A DNA stretch of 64,000 nucleotides from Streptosporangium sp. NBC_01756 (GCF_035917975.1 NZ_CP109130.1:2666001-2730000), one strand, 5' to 3'. Counted from the stretch's first letter, positions 47,901 to 56,617 are shown. Translations and numbers: made by a program. The notes: generated from the sequence alone by a model not told the origin.

Positions 47901-50531
47901 CAGCCGGAACCGTGAGTCCGGGCCGAAGAGCACATGACGCGGCCTGCCCGAGATATTCGAAACCGGGATGATGTCGTCGGAGCGGATGGTCAACCGCACG
48001 CTCCGCTGCACGCTCTGCTCCATGTCCGGCAGGAAGAAAGGGTCATAGACCCCTTCGAGAAGTCCCTTGAAGATAAAGATGCGATCAGAGCCCGGATGGG
48101 TCAGATCACGAGAAATCCAGTCCGCCGGAACCCGCGCATGGACGATCCCCTCGCCGCGCGGCCGCGAAGCCAGCTCCAGCGCCGCTCGTTCCACATAATC
48201 GTGTGCCCTGGCCACTTCCGCGGGGTCCCCCCGACCGGCCACCGCTTCGTTCACCTGATGGAGATTGTCGCCCTCCAGCAGACGGGACAGCACCTGACCG
48301 GGATCCACCATTCGCGGGTCACGCTCAGACCATCGAGGGACATTTCCACCGTGATCCGCACCGCGATCACGGCTTCCTTCGTCTACCGAGACACCGTCGC
48401 GGTCTCTCGGCAGGGGCCGATCCCCGTCGGCATTCCGCTGGCCATGGGGGCCGGGCGGGCCGCCGGGATCGTGGTGCGCCTCCGCGCCGGGTCGGGCGGG
48501 TTGTCCATCCCCCCGACCATGTTGTCCATTCCCCCAGCCATGCGGATTGGGCGGGTTTTCTGCGGGGTTGTGGTGGTACATCACCGCGCCGTCCGGTAGC
48601 CCCGGGTAGCCATCCGGCCGAGGATTGCCCCTGACCGGCGGCCCGATCACCGTGTAGGGCCCTCCCGTCGCCCGGATGTCGGAGGCCGTCGTGGTCTGCC
48701 TTTCGGGTACGGAAGGCTGCCCGGCCGACTCCCCCTCACGAGCGGGAGGTGCGGTGTCGGGCCCGGGGTGGGACGGTACCGAGCCGCCGTCGTGCCCGGC
48801 GGCGGGCACGACCGGCCCGCCCTGCTGGGCGGCCGTGTGCGGCACCGCCTGACTGCCTGAGCTGTCGGTTGCCCGAGGTGCGGGCTGGCCGCCGTGTCCT
48901 TCTGCCGTCTTGGGTGCGGTCTGACTGCCCGGCTCCTGCGCCGGCCGGGGTGGGGCCTGGCCGCTCTGCTCGGCGGGCGCGTGCGGCGTTGCCGCGCTCC
49001 CGGCCGCGGGCTCGTCGACCCCGGTACGCGCCGCAGGGGCGCCACCCTTCGCCGGACGGGCGGGCAAGACCTCATCGGCGGCAGCGGCGGCCTTCTCTCC
49101 CGGCGCGCCACGACCGGGCACCCCGTCGCCGCCTTCCGGCGCCACCCGCTCACCCAGCCTGCCGGCGCCCTCCGCACCGACCCTGCCCACCGGATGCGCG
49201 GGTGTGGCTTCACCAGTCGCCATATGCGCGGGCACCACCCCACCGGCCGCCGGACGGGCGAGCACGACTCCCACGCCACGATCAGCACCCACCTGACCGC
49301 TCGAACCGCCGCTGCCGCTGTCGCTGTCGCGGGACGCAACAGCGTGATCACCGGCGGCGCCCCCCACGTCAAGCGCGGCCAAAGACGTCCGGTCCGACGA
49401 CACCGGCGACACCGGCGGCGAACCCTCCGGCGGCGGTGTCGGGCCCCGCCCCTCAGGCACGCCACCGGACCTATCGCCGGACCCACCGCCATGCCCACCA
49501 CCGCCACCGCCACCGTGCTCGCCGCCGGACCCGGGAGCGCCGGTGACCGCGTCCGGATGCACCGCGGTCGGCCCCACCCCACCCAACACCCCCGAGACGA
49601 CGGAGTAAAACAGGTGCTCGGAGTCCAACTGCCCGTTCATCGCCAGCATCGGCACACCCGCCACGACGGCCGCCGCCCCACTCAGCGCCGCCTGCCCCGC
49701 CACCGTGTTCGGCGCCCCCGCCAGCAGGCCACGCACACTCCCGGCCCCGTCCTTGGCGACCACCCCGACCATGTCATCGGTCACCAACTTCGACGCACCG
49801 AACGTCATCCCACCAAACAGCAACCCGGTCAACGCCCCCGTGCCCACCGACCACACCAGCGAGCCGCCATTGAACTCCTCCCGGTGCCCGGCCAGCCACT
49901 GCCCCCCCTGCACACCGGCATCCAACCCGCCCATGATCCCGCCGAACAACCCCATGTTCTTCAGCACATGAGCCTTGATCATCTGGTTTTCCATCCGGGT
50001 GAACGCCAGCCTGCTCCAGATCAACGGCGTGACCCCGGGATTGGCCAGAGCGAAGATCCGCAACTTCGCGATCATCACAGCGGCCAAAAACGCCCCCACG
50101 ATCATCATCCACTGGGTGTGATCGATATCGGTCGCGTGCCGCCGCGTCGCGGCCGCCTCCCGGCTCACCAGATCCTTCACATACGCCAACACCGCCACCG
50201 GATCCCCACCACCCGGCCCGCCACCCTGCCCGCCACCCTGCCCGCCACCCTGCCCGCCACCCTGCCCGGCCGCACCACCCGCCGACGCCACCAACCTGCC
50301 GAACAGCCGCGCGAACTCCTCCTTGGCCGCCCCGTCCCACGCCCCCGCCTCCAGCAGATGAGCCACCGCCGCACCCGACTCCAGCTGGAAACGCCCCAAC
50401 GCCTCCGCCAACCCCTCCAACTCCGCCGCCTTAGCGGAGATCTGCGCATAAGACCCCTCCGGGAACGCACCCCCCGCGATGAACGGCCAGAACGGCTTGA
50501 TCAAATCCGGCACGAAAACATCCGGATCCAT
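44937..50531 (-). CDS. large polymorphic T7SS effector with WXG100-like head, membrane segment and duplicated C-terminal module
   Basis: 1864 residues. Residues 1-110 form a WXG100-like domain (W65-D-G in EAGAWDGAAKEEF), then GQGGG repeats. About 140-315 is helical and hydrophobic (WMMIVGAFLAAVMIAKLRIF, GALTGLLFGGMTFG). About 330-730 is disordered, Pro/Gly/Ala-rich. A module at about 732-1076 recurs at 1428-1762: MVDPGQVL..LLEGDNL, ASRPR, FKGLLEG, VRLTIRSDDIIPVS, FGPDS.FR, a His-Gly strand and IFLPD.PIP. Between them (about 1097-1224) lies a region with VTFNDG repeats. The second module keeps His1656-Gly and Cys1695 (LYSCNLGGG), spaced like a clan CD peptidase dyad. The first module has HHDNGG in place of the Cys. 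The module's front half could be ADP-ribosyltransferase-like. Activity is inferred, not shown. Confidence 0.8.
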   Translation of the reverse strand: MDPDVFVPDLIKPFWPFIAGGAFPEGSYAQISAKAAELEGLAEALGRFQLESGAAVAHLLEAGAWDGAAKEEFARLFGRLVASAGGAAGQGGGQGGGQGGGQGGGPGGGDPVAVLAYVKDLVSREAAATRRHATDIDHTQWMMIVGAFLAAVMIAKLRIFALANPGVTPLIWSRLAFTRMENQMIKAHVLKNMGLFGGIMGGLDAGVQGGQWLAGHREEFNGGSLVWSVGTGALTGLLFGGMTFGASKLVTDDMVGVVAKDGAGSVRGLLAGAPNTVAGQAALSGAAAVVAGVPMLAMNGQLDSEHLFYSVVSGVLGGVGPTAVHPDAVTGAPGSGGEHGGGGGGGHGGGSGDRSGGVPEGRGPTPPPEGSPPVSPVSSDRTSLAALDVGGAAGDHAVASRDSDSGSGGSSGQVGADRGVGVVLARPAAGGVVPAHMATGEATPAHPVGRVGAEGAGRLGERVAPEGGDGVPGRGAPGEKAAAAADEVLPARPAKGGAPAARTGVDEPAAGSAATPHAPAEQSGQAPPRPAQEPGSQTAPKTAEGHGGQPAPRATDSSGSQAVPHTAAQQGGPVVPAAGHDGGSVPSHPGPDTAPPAREGESAGQPSVPERQTTTASDIRATGGPYTVIGPPVRGNPRPDGYPGLPDGAVMYHHNPAENPPNPHGWGNGQHGRGDGQPARPGAEAHHDPGGPPGPHGQRNADGDRPLPRDRDGVSVDEGSRDRGADHGGNVPRWSERDPRMVDPGQVLSRLLEGDNLHQVNEAVAGRGDPAEVARAHDYVERAALELASRPRGEGIVHARVPADWISRDLTHPGSDRIFIFKGLLEGVYDPFFLPDMEQSVQRSVRLTIRSDDIIPVSNISGRPRHVLFGPDSRFRLLAEEDGDGSTHYLLAHGGESQRAASAVEGARSASTPPVLTRQNADHLKSHRRPFNEGILYLDSGNPHENYLWAAAGALRRVYGGFQVLVHGDQNGVLIGGKQLTAAEFAPLLLNDSRLRPHTTIFLHHDNGGLGQTAFAQELAQRTGHVVVTVTAGVPETRHGATTVHPAEGNTGPRGLAEREDLRIFLPDTPIPGGDRQQVRSLGEGGQADRAATPDPTVLDPGGRLERSVNTGIRDTRVIKGGNLGEVEIVTFNDGVSAIRFTGGQALQVEASAMVGRVLGLKEVPSRRSGDTLYLRYDNGALGRSVATGIFRFEQVMGEDGKARELVTFNDGHQAFRFEHNDSRGADDHEAALLSHGSVGEAGGEVFRASETAVYFTHPSPTADERVALALHRVLTTREGSWAEGPDGDGARRLTIDADRLSALDPALSREFLTPLQGEQSKGSTSFAFGRNALSQVDVAAVAERLEALRPELKRRLDIEGGRDIKSRKVYWQHWLDWLDWHDDVMDRFGHVARNADGDRPLLRDPDGASVREASRDHGADHGGNPFQWSMRDPRTVNPGDVLPRLMMGDNLRQVNEAAAGRGDPAELARAHDWVERAALELASRPRSEGHVQVRVPADWMPGDLAAGRTFTFKGLLEGVDDPGYLPDMQGSVRLTIRSDDIIPVSDISGRPHQVVFGPDSPFRVLAIHESPNGNRHYFLTHGEVSQRAVSAAEKNQVAHAPPKLSGENAHHFKAHREQINGGVWYRDQGSKHDMGLKPLADRLLPVDGAFQPLAHGGRGRLGIGHRGLSPRRFVPLLLNEPGLRPNDAIFLYSCNLGGGKVSFGVKLSQGTGRAVIASTDVLWYGGPESMQPHNRDNFSDSLDLGGRGEMKIFLPDDPIPNGWERIKRPNGETAERVSLPADGSWSGPPGPEGGPATRRGGESAAAANPPHAVPDDAPPVRPGLNRIDGLINWSGPSAAVLTETNESNEESGEAVGRRPGPSE

Positions 50532-50704
50532 CAACGCCCCCCGCCCACAACACCCGAACCCGCACCCGCAGCACCCGGGCCCCCAACACCCGAGACCCCA
50601 GTGCCCGCACCCACCGAACCCGCGACCCCAACACCCGGGCCCCCGCCCCCCAACTCGCTCACCATGTCGCTCAACGCCAGCAACTGACGCTCGGCATAGG
50701 CCAT
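50531..50704 (-). CDS. small leader-like protein coupled to the large effector
   Basis: 57 residues: MAYAERQLLALSDMVSEL followed by a Gly/Val/Ala-rich tail. Its TGA overlaps the effector ATG (TGATG), so translation is coupled. The first helix resembles the start of YbaB-like or EspC-like partners, which would suit a chaperone. The ribosome site ahead of 50704 is weak (GGATGGT), so it could also be an untranslated leader. Confidence 0.5.
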   Translation of the reverse strand: MAYAERQLLALSDMVSELGGGGPGVGVAGSVGAGTGVSGVGGPGAAGAGSGVVGGGR

Positions 50705-50977
50705 ACCATCCAAAGAGCTCAAGAGGCAGCCTTTCCTCGTCAGCCCGCCGCATCCCCGGACACGACGCAGCAGACGACCGAATGGCGAGCGGCCCGGCAC
50801 ATGAAACGGTCCGAAAATCTCAAACGATCACTTTCCATCCATCCCGGCTGTGAACGCAAGCCGTAAGACCGTTCCAACGGCTGTTTCCTAGTACAGACCG
50901 TCACGATCCATGGTCAACTCAGGGGACGGGACCGGTAGGGAGCCGTCGATCGGGTAGCCGGTGTTCCCCTCGCCGAG

Positions 50978-51043
50978 CTACGCCGCCTGACGGTTGTACG
51001 CATCGGCAGGCTCATCGATGGCCATTCGAAATTCATCACCCAC
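50978..51043 (-). pseudogene. truncated copy of the YbaB-like gene start
   Basis: The minus strand reads GDEFRMAIDEPADAYNRQAA and then a TAG. It matches SDEFRMAIDELADEYNRQAA of the YbaB-like gene at 44311-44712. The DNA similarity starts upstream of the start codon (CACCGCGATCACC at 51041-51053 versus the same bases at 44713-44725). It is a duplicated gene start, now closed by a stop after about 21 codons. Confidence 0.75.
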
Positions 51044-51155
51044 CGCGATCACCCTGACGAACCGGACAAACTCTGGGCCACAGAGACACCGATTGACCCA
51101 GAATTATCAGGCGATATCTGCCGAAGCGAACAAAGAAGTGCAGAGCGGCCAGGGA

Positions 51156-51269
51156 TTACACGTCTCGACCGGGATCGGCGGTCTCACGGCGCATCTGATC
51201 GAGGATCGCGAACTCCTCGGGAGTGAGATCGGCCGCGACGCTCAACCTCCCCGTCGAGGTCTCCAGCAC
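51156..51269 (-). pseudogene. short coding-like remnant
   Basis: A 37-codon minus-strand frame from a GTG at 51269 has good codon bias and contains LSVAADLTPEEFAILDQMRR. The similarly coding frame continues upstream to about 51330 without a start. It looks like the end of a lost gene. No family recognised. Confidence 0.35.
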
Positions 51270-51385
51270 GATGGGCGGCTTCGACGCACCGGCCGGACTC
51301 CCCCGCCACGGCCTCCCCCAGAAGATCTCTGTCCACTATCATCGGCTTTCATCGGCTTTGCGCCAAGCCGGAAGGGGGCAGCTGG

Positions 51386-51688
51386 GTGGCTGGTACAGAT
51401 ATCCACTTCGACGCGCTTGAGCAGTGCCGCACGACCACGAAGAAGCTGGCCGGGAAGTACGGCGACCTCGCCGACACGTACCCTGCCACGTCGACCGACT
51501 CCTCCATCTTCGGAAGGTTGACGGACTCCAGCTCGCTGGCCAGTGCCATCGACACGATCGAGAAGACGATCGACGATGAGCTGGGCCAGGTCAAGAGCAA
51601 ACTCGAAGGCGTGGAGCGCGCGCTGGACACCGTGCAGGAGAACGTCCACCTTGCCAACAAGGCTTCCGGCGGGGAGGACGGCTCATGA
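51386..51688 (+). CDS. ESX-like small T7SS protein
   Basis: 100 residues, two long helices (FDALEQCRTTTKKLAGKYGDLA, SLASAIDTIEKTIDDELGQVK). The size and layout match WXG100 relatives, but the turn reads STDSSIFGRL rather than W-x-G. GTG start with AAGGGGG ahead. The WXG100-transglycosylase gene starts 44 bp downstream, so this is probably its secretion partner. Confidence 0.78.
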   Translation: MAGTDIHFDALEQCRTTTKKLAGKYGDLADTYPATSTDSSIFGRLTDSSSLASAIDTIEKTIDDELGQVKSKLEGVERALDTVQENVHLANKASGGEDGS

Positions 51689-51731
51689 CGGCAGGCACCG
51701 TACCGCTGCTCACCAGAAGGATGGTGCCCCA

Positions 51732-52880
51732 GTGACCGACAGGGGTGGCGACAGGGAGCCGATCACTCCCACCGTTCCGGGCAGCTCGGAACTGCTCAAC
51801 ATCGCCATGAAGGTCAACGGCGACAAAACGTCGATCACCGCGATCGCCACCCGGTGGCGGGCCGCGGCGGGCAAGGTGAACGAACACGCCCGCGAACTCG
51901 GTGGCGCGGTGAACGTGGTGGACGGCGCCTGGGAGGGTGAGTCGGCAGACGCGTTCGACACGTATATGCGCAAGTACGGCAAGGCCGGCGACGCGTTGCA
52001 CGATGCGCTGTCACACTGCGCGCTCTCTCTCGACACCGCCGCTGGAACGCTCGCCACCGCCGAGACCAAAGTGAACAACCTCGTCGGCAACCTCGTCACC
52101 CAGTGGAACAACTACTGCGCCGACAATCCCAAGAAGACGGAAGCGGAGCTCGCGCCGGGGATCAAGGGGGCGGTCGACCAGGCCGTCAGCGATGCCCGCG
52201 TCCATCTCGCCGACGCCGACGAGGCCGTCTCCACGGCGGTGACCGATCTCAAGAAGCACATGGACGAGCGGTCGATCACCTTCAAGGACATTCCCGCGCC
52301 CGGTGACGAGAAGTTCGTCCCGGCGCCCGGGCGCACCGTCGTCTGGAAGCCGACCCCCCAGCCCGATCCGGGACGGACCACGCTCGCCGGTGCGAACGGC
52401 GGTGGCTCCGGCGGATACGGCGGATATAGCGGATACGGTTCCACCACTTCATCGGGTGGGACCGTGCCCCAGCCGAAAGAGAAGGTCGTGGATTGGATCA
52501 AGCAGGCAATCACGATCATCAAATCGGACGAAATGGCGGGCATCCTCAAAAAAAGAGGGATTGACGTCAGCGATCTAGACCCGAACGACCCGAAGGCCAT
52601 CGATCGGATCTGGACGATCATCTATCACGAGTCCGGCGGGAACCCCAATGCCCAGAACAACGAGGACATCAACGCACGCAACGGCGTCCCGTCCCAGGGG
52701 CTGATGCAGACGATCCCGCCCACGTTCGACGCGAATGCTCTTCCCGGCTACAACAAGATCAAGGAACCGGTCGACAACATCATCGCCGGTGTCCTGTACA
52801 CCTACAAACGCTACGGATCCCTCGCCCAACATCCCGGAATCGAGTCCTTGGAGAGTGGAGGCGGCTACAAGCCGTACTGA
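51732..52880 (+). CDS. WXG100-type domain fused to a lytic transglycosylase (SLT) domain
   Basis: About 382 residues. Residues 20-170 form a WXG100/EspB-like helical domain with the turn GAWEGESADAFDTYMRKYG. A Gly/Tyr/Ser linker (GGSGGYGGYSGYG) lies near 225. The last 120 residues are an SLT domain: catalytic Glu300 in IIYHESGGNPNAQN, then SQGLMQTIPPTF and NIIAGVLYTYKRYG. It should cleave the glycan strand of peptidoglycan to a 1,6-anhydro end. There is no Sec signal, so export by the T7SS through the WXG part is likely. A GTG at 51732 starts the protein-like frame. Confidence 0.9.
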   Translation: MTDRGGDREPITPTVPGSSELLNIAMKVNGDKTSITAIATRWRAAAGKVNEHARELGGAVNVVDGAWEGESADAFDTYMRKYGKAGDALHDALSHCALSLDTAAGTLATAETKVNNLVGNLVTQWNNYCADNPKKTEAELAPGIKGAVDQAVSDARVHLADADEAVSTAVTDLKKHMDERSITFKDIPAPGDEKFVPAPGRTVVWKPTPQPDPGRTTLAGANGGGSGGYGGYSGYGSTTSSGGTVPQPKEKVVDWIKQAITIIKSDEMAGILKKRGIDVSDLDPNDPKAIDRIWTIIYHESGGNPNAQNNEDINARNGVPSQGLMQTIPPTFDANALPGYNKIKEPVDNIIAGVLYTYKRYGSLAQHPGIESLESGGGYKPY

Positions 52881-52924
52881 CGGCCGGACGGGATCGGCCA
52901 AGGCGTCCCGGTTAGGCTGTGGTG

Positions 52925-53566
52925 ATGAAACTAACCAAGTTCGGCCACGCATGCGTCCGTCTGGAGAAGGGCGGCTCGATCCTGGTCATCGACCCGGGAT
53001 CCTTCAGCGAGGAGTCCGCACTCGACGGAGCGCAGGCCGTCCTCATCACCCACGAGCACTTCGACCATGTGGAGACCGACCGGCTGCGCAGGGCCGCCGA
53101 GGCCGACCCGGCACTGGAGATCTGGACCAACGAGGCCGTAGCCGCCATGCTGACCGACGTCCCGGCGAAGATCCAGGTCGTACGGCACGGCGACGCCTTC
53201 GACACGGCGGGGTTCGGGGTGAAGGCGGTCGGCGAGTGGCACGCCCCCAATCACCCGGACCTGCCGATCGTGGGCAATGTCGGTTTCCTGGTGGACGAAG
53301 AGGTCTTCTACCCGGGCGACGCGCTCACCCCGCCCGGGGTCGAGGTCCCCACCCTCCTGGTGCCGACCAACGCGCCGTGGCTGAAGGCGTACGAGATGGT
53401 GGAATACCTGCGCCTGGTCCGGCCGGCCAGGGCCTTCTCCACCCATGACGGCCTGCTCAACGACATCGGTCTCGGCCTGATCGACTCGTGGCTGGGCATG
53501 GAGGCGGACAAGCAGAAGGCCGAGATGCGCCGGCTGAAGCCGGGCGAGTCGGTCACCCTGCCCTGA
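52925..53566 (+). CDS. MBL-fold metal-dependent hydrolase
   Basis: 213 residues. Metal motifs: ITHEHFDHV (the His-x-His-x-Asp-His core in TTHEHFDH form), VGEWHAP, and PGDALTPPG with the late His in FSTHDGLLN. It resembles the UPF0173/UlaG-like hydrolases. Substrate unknown. The ATG at 52925 follows two in-frame GTGs (52919, 52922), and no clear ribosome site is visible. It lies next to mnmA, convergent. Confidence 0.9.
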   Translation: MKLTKFGHACVRLEKGGSILVIDPGSFSEESALDGAQAVLITHEHFDHVETDRLRRAAEADPALEIWTNEAVAAMLTDVPAKIQVVRHGDAFDTAGFGVKAVGEWHAPNHPDLPIVGNVGFLVDEEVFYPGDALTPPGVEVPTLLVPTNAPWLKAYEMVEYLRLVRPARAFSTHDGLLNDIGLGLIDSWLGMEADKQKAEMRRLKPGESVTLP

Positions 53567-53623
53567 GAGCCGCCCCCGGGTAACCGCACCGGTCCGGCCC
53601 CGAGCGGCACCGCCGCGGCCTCC

Positions 53624-54694
53624 TCACGCCGCCGTGGCGATGGTGGCCGACCCGATCACGGTGTCGCCCAGGTAGAGCACGGCCGCCTGACCGGCCGCCA
53701 CCCCGGTGGCGGGGGTGTCCAGCGTGATGTGGACCTCGTCACCGGAGAGCTGGGCGCGGCAGCCGTACACCTCGCCGTGGGCGCGGAGTTGGACCGTGCA
53801 GGCCAGCGGCTCGCGCGGCTCGGCGGCCGGGCCGTTCCAGACCGGCCGGGTGGCCACGATGGTGGTGACCTCCAGCGCCGAGCGGGGGCCGACCGTGACC
53901 GTGTTGGAGACGGGCTCGATGGACAGCACGTAGCGGGGGCGGCCGTCGGCGGCCGGGCGGTCGATGTGCAGGCCCTTGCGCTGGCCGACGGTGAAGCCGT
54001 ACGCGCCCTCGTGCGCGCCGACGACCGCACCCGACTCGTCCACGATCGGGCCCTCGGCCGTGCCGAGGCGGTCGGCGAGGAAGCCGCGGGTGTCACCGTC
54101 GGCGATGAAGCAGATGTCGTGGCTGTCGGGCTTGTCGGCCACCATGAGTCCGCGCCGCGCGGCCTCCTCGCGGACCTGCGCCTTGGTGGAGTCGCCCAGC
54201 GGGAAGATCGCGTGCTTGAGCTGCTGCCTGGTCAGCACGCCGAGCACGTAGGACTGGTCCTTGCCCGCGTCGGGGCTGCGGCTCAGCACGCCGTCGGCGA
54301 TCCGCGCGTGATGCCCGGTGGCCACCGCGTCGAAGCCCAGCGCGAGGGCCCGGTCGAGGACCGCCTCGAACTTGATCTTCTCGTTGCAGCGCAGGCAGGG
54401 GTTGGGCGTGCGGCCCGCGGCGTACTCGCTGACGAAGTCCTCGACGACGTCGCGGTGGAACCGCTCGGCCATGTCCCAGATGTAGAAGGGGATGCCGATC
54501 ACGTCGGCGGCCCGGCGGGCGTCTCGCGAGTCCTCGATCGTGCAGCATCCCCGGGCACCGGTCCGGTACGACTGGGGATTGGCCGAGAGCGCCAGATGCA
54601 CGCCGGTCACGTCATGGCCCGCCTCGGCGATGCGGGCGGCCGCCACGGCGGAGTCGACGCCGCCGGACATGGCGGCAAGCACACGGAGTCTCAT
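53624..54694 (-). CDS. mnmA: tRNA 2-thiouridine(34) synthase
   Basis: 356 residues. PP-loop [13 protein letters not shown] at the N-terminus, the first catalytic Cys in [12 protein letters not shown] and the second in [14 protein letters not shown]. MnmA adenylates U34 of Lys, Glu and Gln tRNAs and inserts sulfur. The cysteine desulfurase gene lies directly upstream on the same strand (112 bp apart) and is the likely sulfur donor. Confidence 0.96.
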   Translation of the reverse strand: MRLRVLAAMSGGVDSAVAAARIAEAGHDVTGVHLALSANPQSYRTGARGCCTIEDSRDARRAADVIGIPFYIWDMAERFHRDVVEDFVSEYAAGRTPNPCLRCNEKIKFEAVLDRALALGFDAVATGHHARIADGVLSRSPDAGKDQSYVLGVLTRQQLKHAIFPLGDSTKAQVREEAARRGLMVADKPDSHDICFIADGDTRGFLADRLGTAEGPIVDESGAVVGAHEGAYGFTVGQRKGLHIDRPAADGRPRYVLSIEPVSNTVTVGPRSALEVTTIVATRPVWNGPAAEPREPLACTVQLRAHGEVYGCRAQLSGDEVHITLDTPATGVAAGQAAVLYLGDTVIGSATIATAA

Positions 54695-54806
54695 AACCCC
54701 TTGAGCCTACCCGCGTCGGCGGACGTCCGTCGTGCGGGAGATCCGGTAGCCGTGCGGTCCGTGCCGCTCCTCCGCTGACGGCCTTTCCCGGCACCGGGAT
54801 CCGGCA

Positions 54807-55970
54807 TCAGCTCAGGCCCGCGCGGCGGGCCCGCTCGACGACGAGGGCGATGACGCCGACCAGTCGGTCGACGTCGGCCGAGGTCGAGGTGTGGCCGAGG
54901 GTGAAGCGGAGGGAGCCCCGTGCCCGGACCGCGTCGGCGCCCATGGCGAGCAGGACGTGGGAGGGCTGGGCCACCCCCGCCGAGCACGCCGAACCCGTGG
55001 AGCACTCCACCCCCTTGGCGTCCAGCAGCATGAGCAGCGCGTCGCCCTCGCAGCCGGGGAAGGAGAAGTGGGCGTTGCCGGGGAGCCGGTTCACCGGGTC
55101 GCCGTTGAGGATCACATCGGGCACCGCCTGGCAGACCCGGCGGATCAGATCGTCGCGGAGGCCGGTCAGCCGGGCCGCCGTCTCGGCCTGACGGGACACC
55201 GCGATCCGCACCGCCGCCGCGAAGCCGGCGACCGCCGGGGCGTCGAGCGTGCCCGAGCGCACGTCGCGCTCCTGGCCACCGCCGTGCAGCACCGGAACCG
55301 GGTCCACGCCCCGGGCGAGCAGCAGCGCGCCGACGCCCATCGGGCCGCCGACCTTGTGCCCGGAGATCGTCATCGCGTCGACGCCGGAACCGGCGAACCC
55401 CACCGGGAGCTGACCGACGGCCTGGACGGCATCGGTGTGGAAGGGGATGTCGTGATCGCGGGCGATTCCGGCGAGCACCCGGACCGGCTGGACGGTGCCG
55501 ACCTCGTTGTTGGCCCACATCACGCTGACCAGCGCGACACTGTCCGGGTCGCGCTCGATCGCGGCGCGGAGCGTCTGCGGGTGCACCCTGCCGAACTCGT
55601 CGACGGCGAGGCGCTCGACGGTCGCACCCTGGTGCTCGGCCAGCCAGTGCGCCGGGTCCAGCGCGCCATGGTGCTCCACCGCGCTGATCAGGATGCGGCT
55701 CGCGCCCTTCGCCCGGCGGGCCCAGTAGAGGCCCTTGATCGCCAGGTTGTCGGCTTCGGTGCCGCCGGCGGTGAAGACCACCTCGCTGGGCCGGGCGTCG
55801 AGTGCGTCCGCGATCGTCTCCCGCGACTCCTCCACCACCCGGCGGGTACGGCGGCCCGCCGCGTGCAGCGACGACGCGTTGCCGACCCGGCCGAGGTGGG
55901 CGGTCATCACCTCGATGGCCTCGGGAAGCATCGGCGTGGTCGCCGCGTGATCGAGATAGGCGGACTCCAC
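54807..55970 (-). CDS. cysteine desulfurase (NifS/IscS family)
   Basis: About 387 residues. [10 protein letters not shown] at the N-terminus, the PLP-binding Lys in [12 protein letters not shown] and the sulfur-accepting Cys in [13 protein letters not shown]. It releases sulfur from cysteine as a persulfide, here probably for MnmA. GTG at 55970 chosen because of GGAGGGGAG ahead of it. Upstream residues in frame do not match the family. Confidence 0.94.
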   Translation of the reverse strand: MESAYLDHAATTPMLPEAIEVMTAHLGRVGNASSLHAAGRRTRRVVEESRETIADALDARPSEVVFTAGGTEADNLAIKGLYWARRAKGASRILISAVEHHGALDPAHWLAEHQGATVERLAVDEFGRVHPQTLRAAIERDPDSVALVSVMWANNEVGTVQPVRVLAGIARDHDIPFHTDAVQAVGQLPVGFAGSGVDAMTISGHKVGGPMGVGALLLARGVDPVPVLHGGGQERDVRSGTLDAPAVAGFAAAVRIAVSRQAETAARLTGLRDDLIRRVCQAVPDVILNGDPVNRLPGNAHFSFPGCEGDALLMLLDAKGVECSTGSACSAGVAQPSHVLLAMGADAVRARGSLRFTLGHTSTSADVDRLVGVIALVVERARRAGLS

Positions 55971-56057
55971 GACCGCACTCCCCTCCCAGCTCTGTTCTGC
56001 CTTCCAGGCAAGGGTATCCGTGCTCCCGGTGAACACTGTCACGGGTTTGACCGCTGA

Positions 56058-56071
56058 ACCGTCCAGACGGT
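56058..56071. promoter_or_regulatory. palindromic operator upstream of the TetR-like gene
   Basis: ACCGT-CCAG-ACGGT, within AACCGTCCAGACGGTAC. It lies 12 bp ahead of the regulator's start and overlaps its promoter position, a typical autoregulatory TetR site. Confidence 0.6.
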
Positions 56072-56083
56072 ACAGTAATCGGC

Positions 56084-56590
56084 ATGAGACGGGAGGAGCT
56101 GTTGGACGCGGCAGAGGATCTGCTCTGCGACCAGGGCTCCGCAGCGCTCACCCTCGCGGCCGTCGCCGAGCGCGCCGGATGCAGCAAGGGTGGCCTCCTT
56201 TACCACTTCGGCACCAAGGAAGCCCTGATCAAGGGCATGGTCGAGCGGCTCATCGAGGACTTCGACCAGCTCGTCGCCGCCCAGGGCCGCGGCACCTACA
56301 CCAAGGACTATCTGGCCGCCACGTTCGCCGCCGTGCAGAGCGGCCGGCTGAGACGCTGGGCGGTGGTCACCGGGGCGTCCGGCAACCTCTACCTGCTCGC
56401 CCCGCTGCGCACCGCGATGGCCCGCTGGCACCGCGAGGGGCTGGACACCGAGCCCGACCCGGTAGCCGCGCAGATCGTCCGTCTCGCCTGCGAGGGGCTG
56501 TGGGACGTGGCCAGCCACGACCCCGATCTCTACGACGACGCGCACTACGCCGCGTTGAAGCAGCGCCTGCTGGACCTGCTGCCCGCCTAG
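56084..56590 (+). CDS. TetR-family transcriptional regulator
   Basis: 168 residues. N-terminal helix-turn-helix: [43 protein letters not shown]. The C-terminal ligand domain is short. It probably controls itself and the MFS transporter gene that follows 108 bp downstream on the same strand. The ligand is unknown. Confidence 0.93.
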   Translation: MRREELLDAAEDLLCDQGSAALTLAAVAERAGCSKGGLLYHFGTKEALIKGMVERLIEDFDQLVAAQGRGTYTKDYLAATFAAVQSGRLRRWAVVTGASGNLYLLAPLRTAMARWHREGLDTEPDPVAAQIVRLACEGLWDVASHDPDLYDDAHYAALKQRLLDLLPA

Positions 56591-56617
56591 CCGGGATCAC
56601 TTTCCGCACTGTCTGGT

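Larger units (their letters stand above)
50705..51385. other. gene-poor divergent region upstream of the effector and the 51386 gene
   Basis: About 680 bp without an intact gene. It should hold the promoter of the effector operon (minus) and of the 51386 operon (plus). It also holds two gene remnants listed separately (50978-51043 and 51156-51269). The stretch 50860-50960 shows nothing recognisable. Confidence 0.5.
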
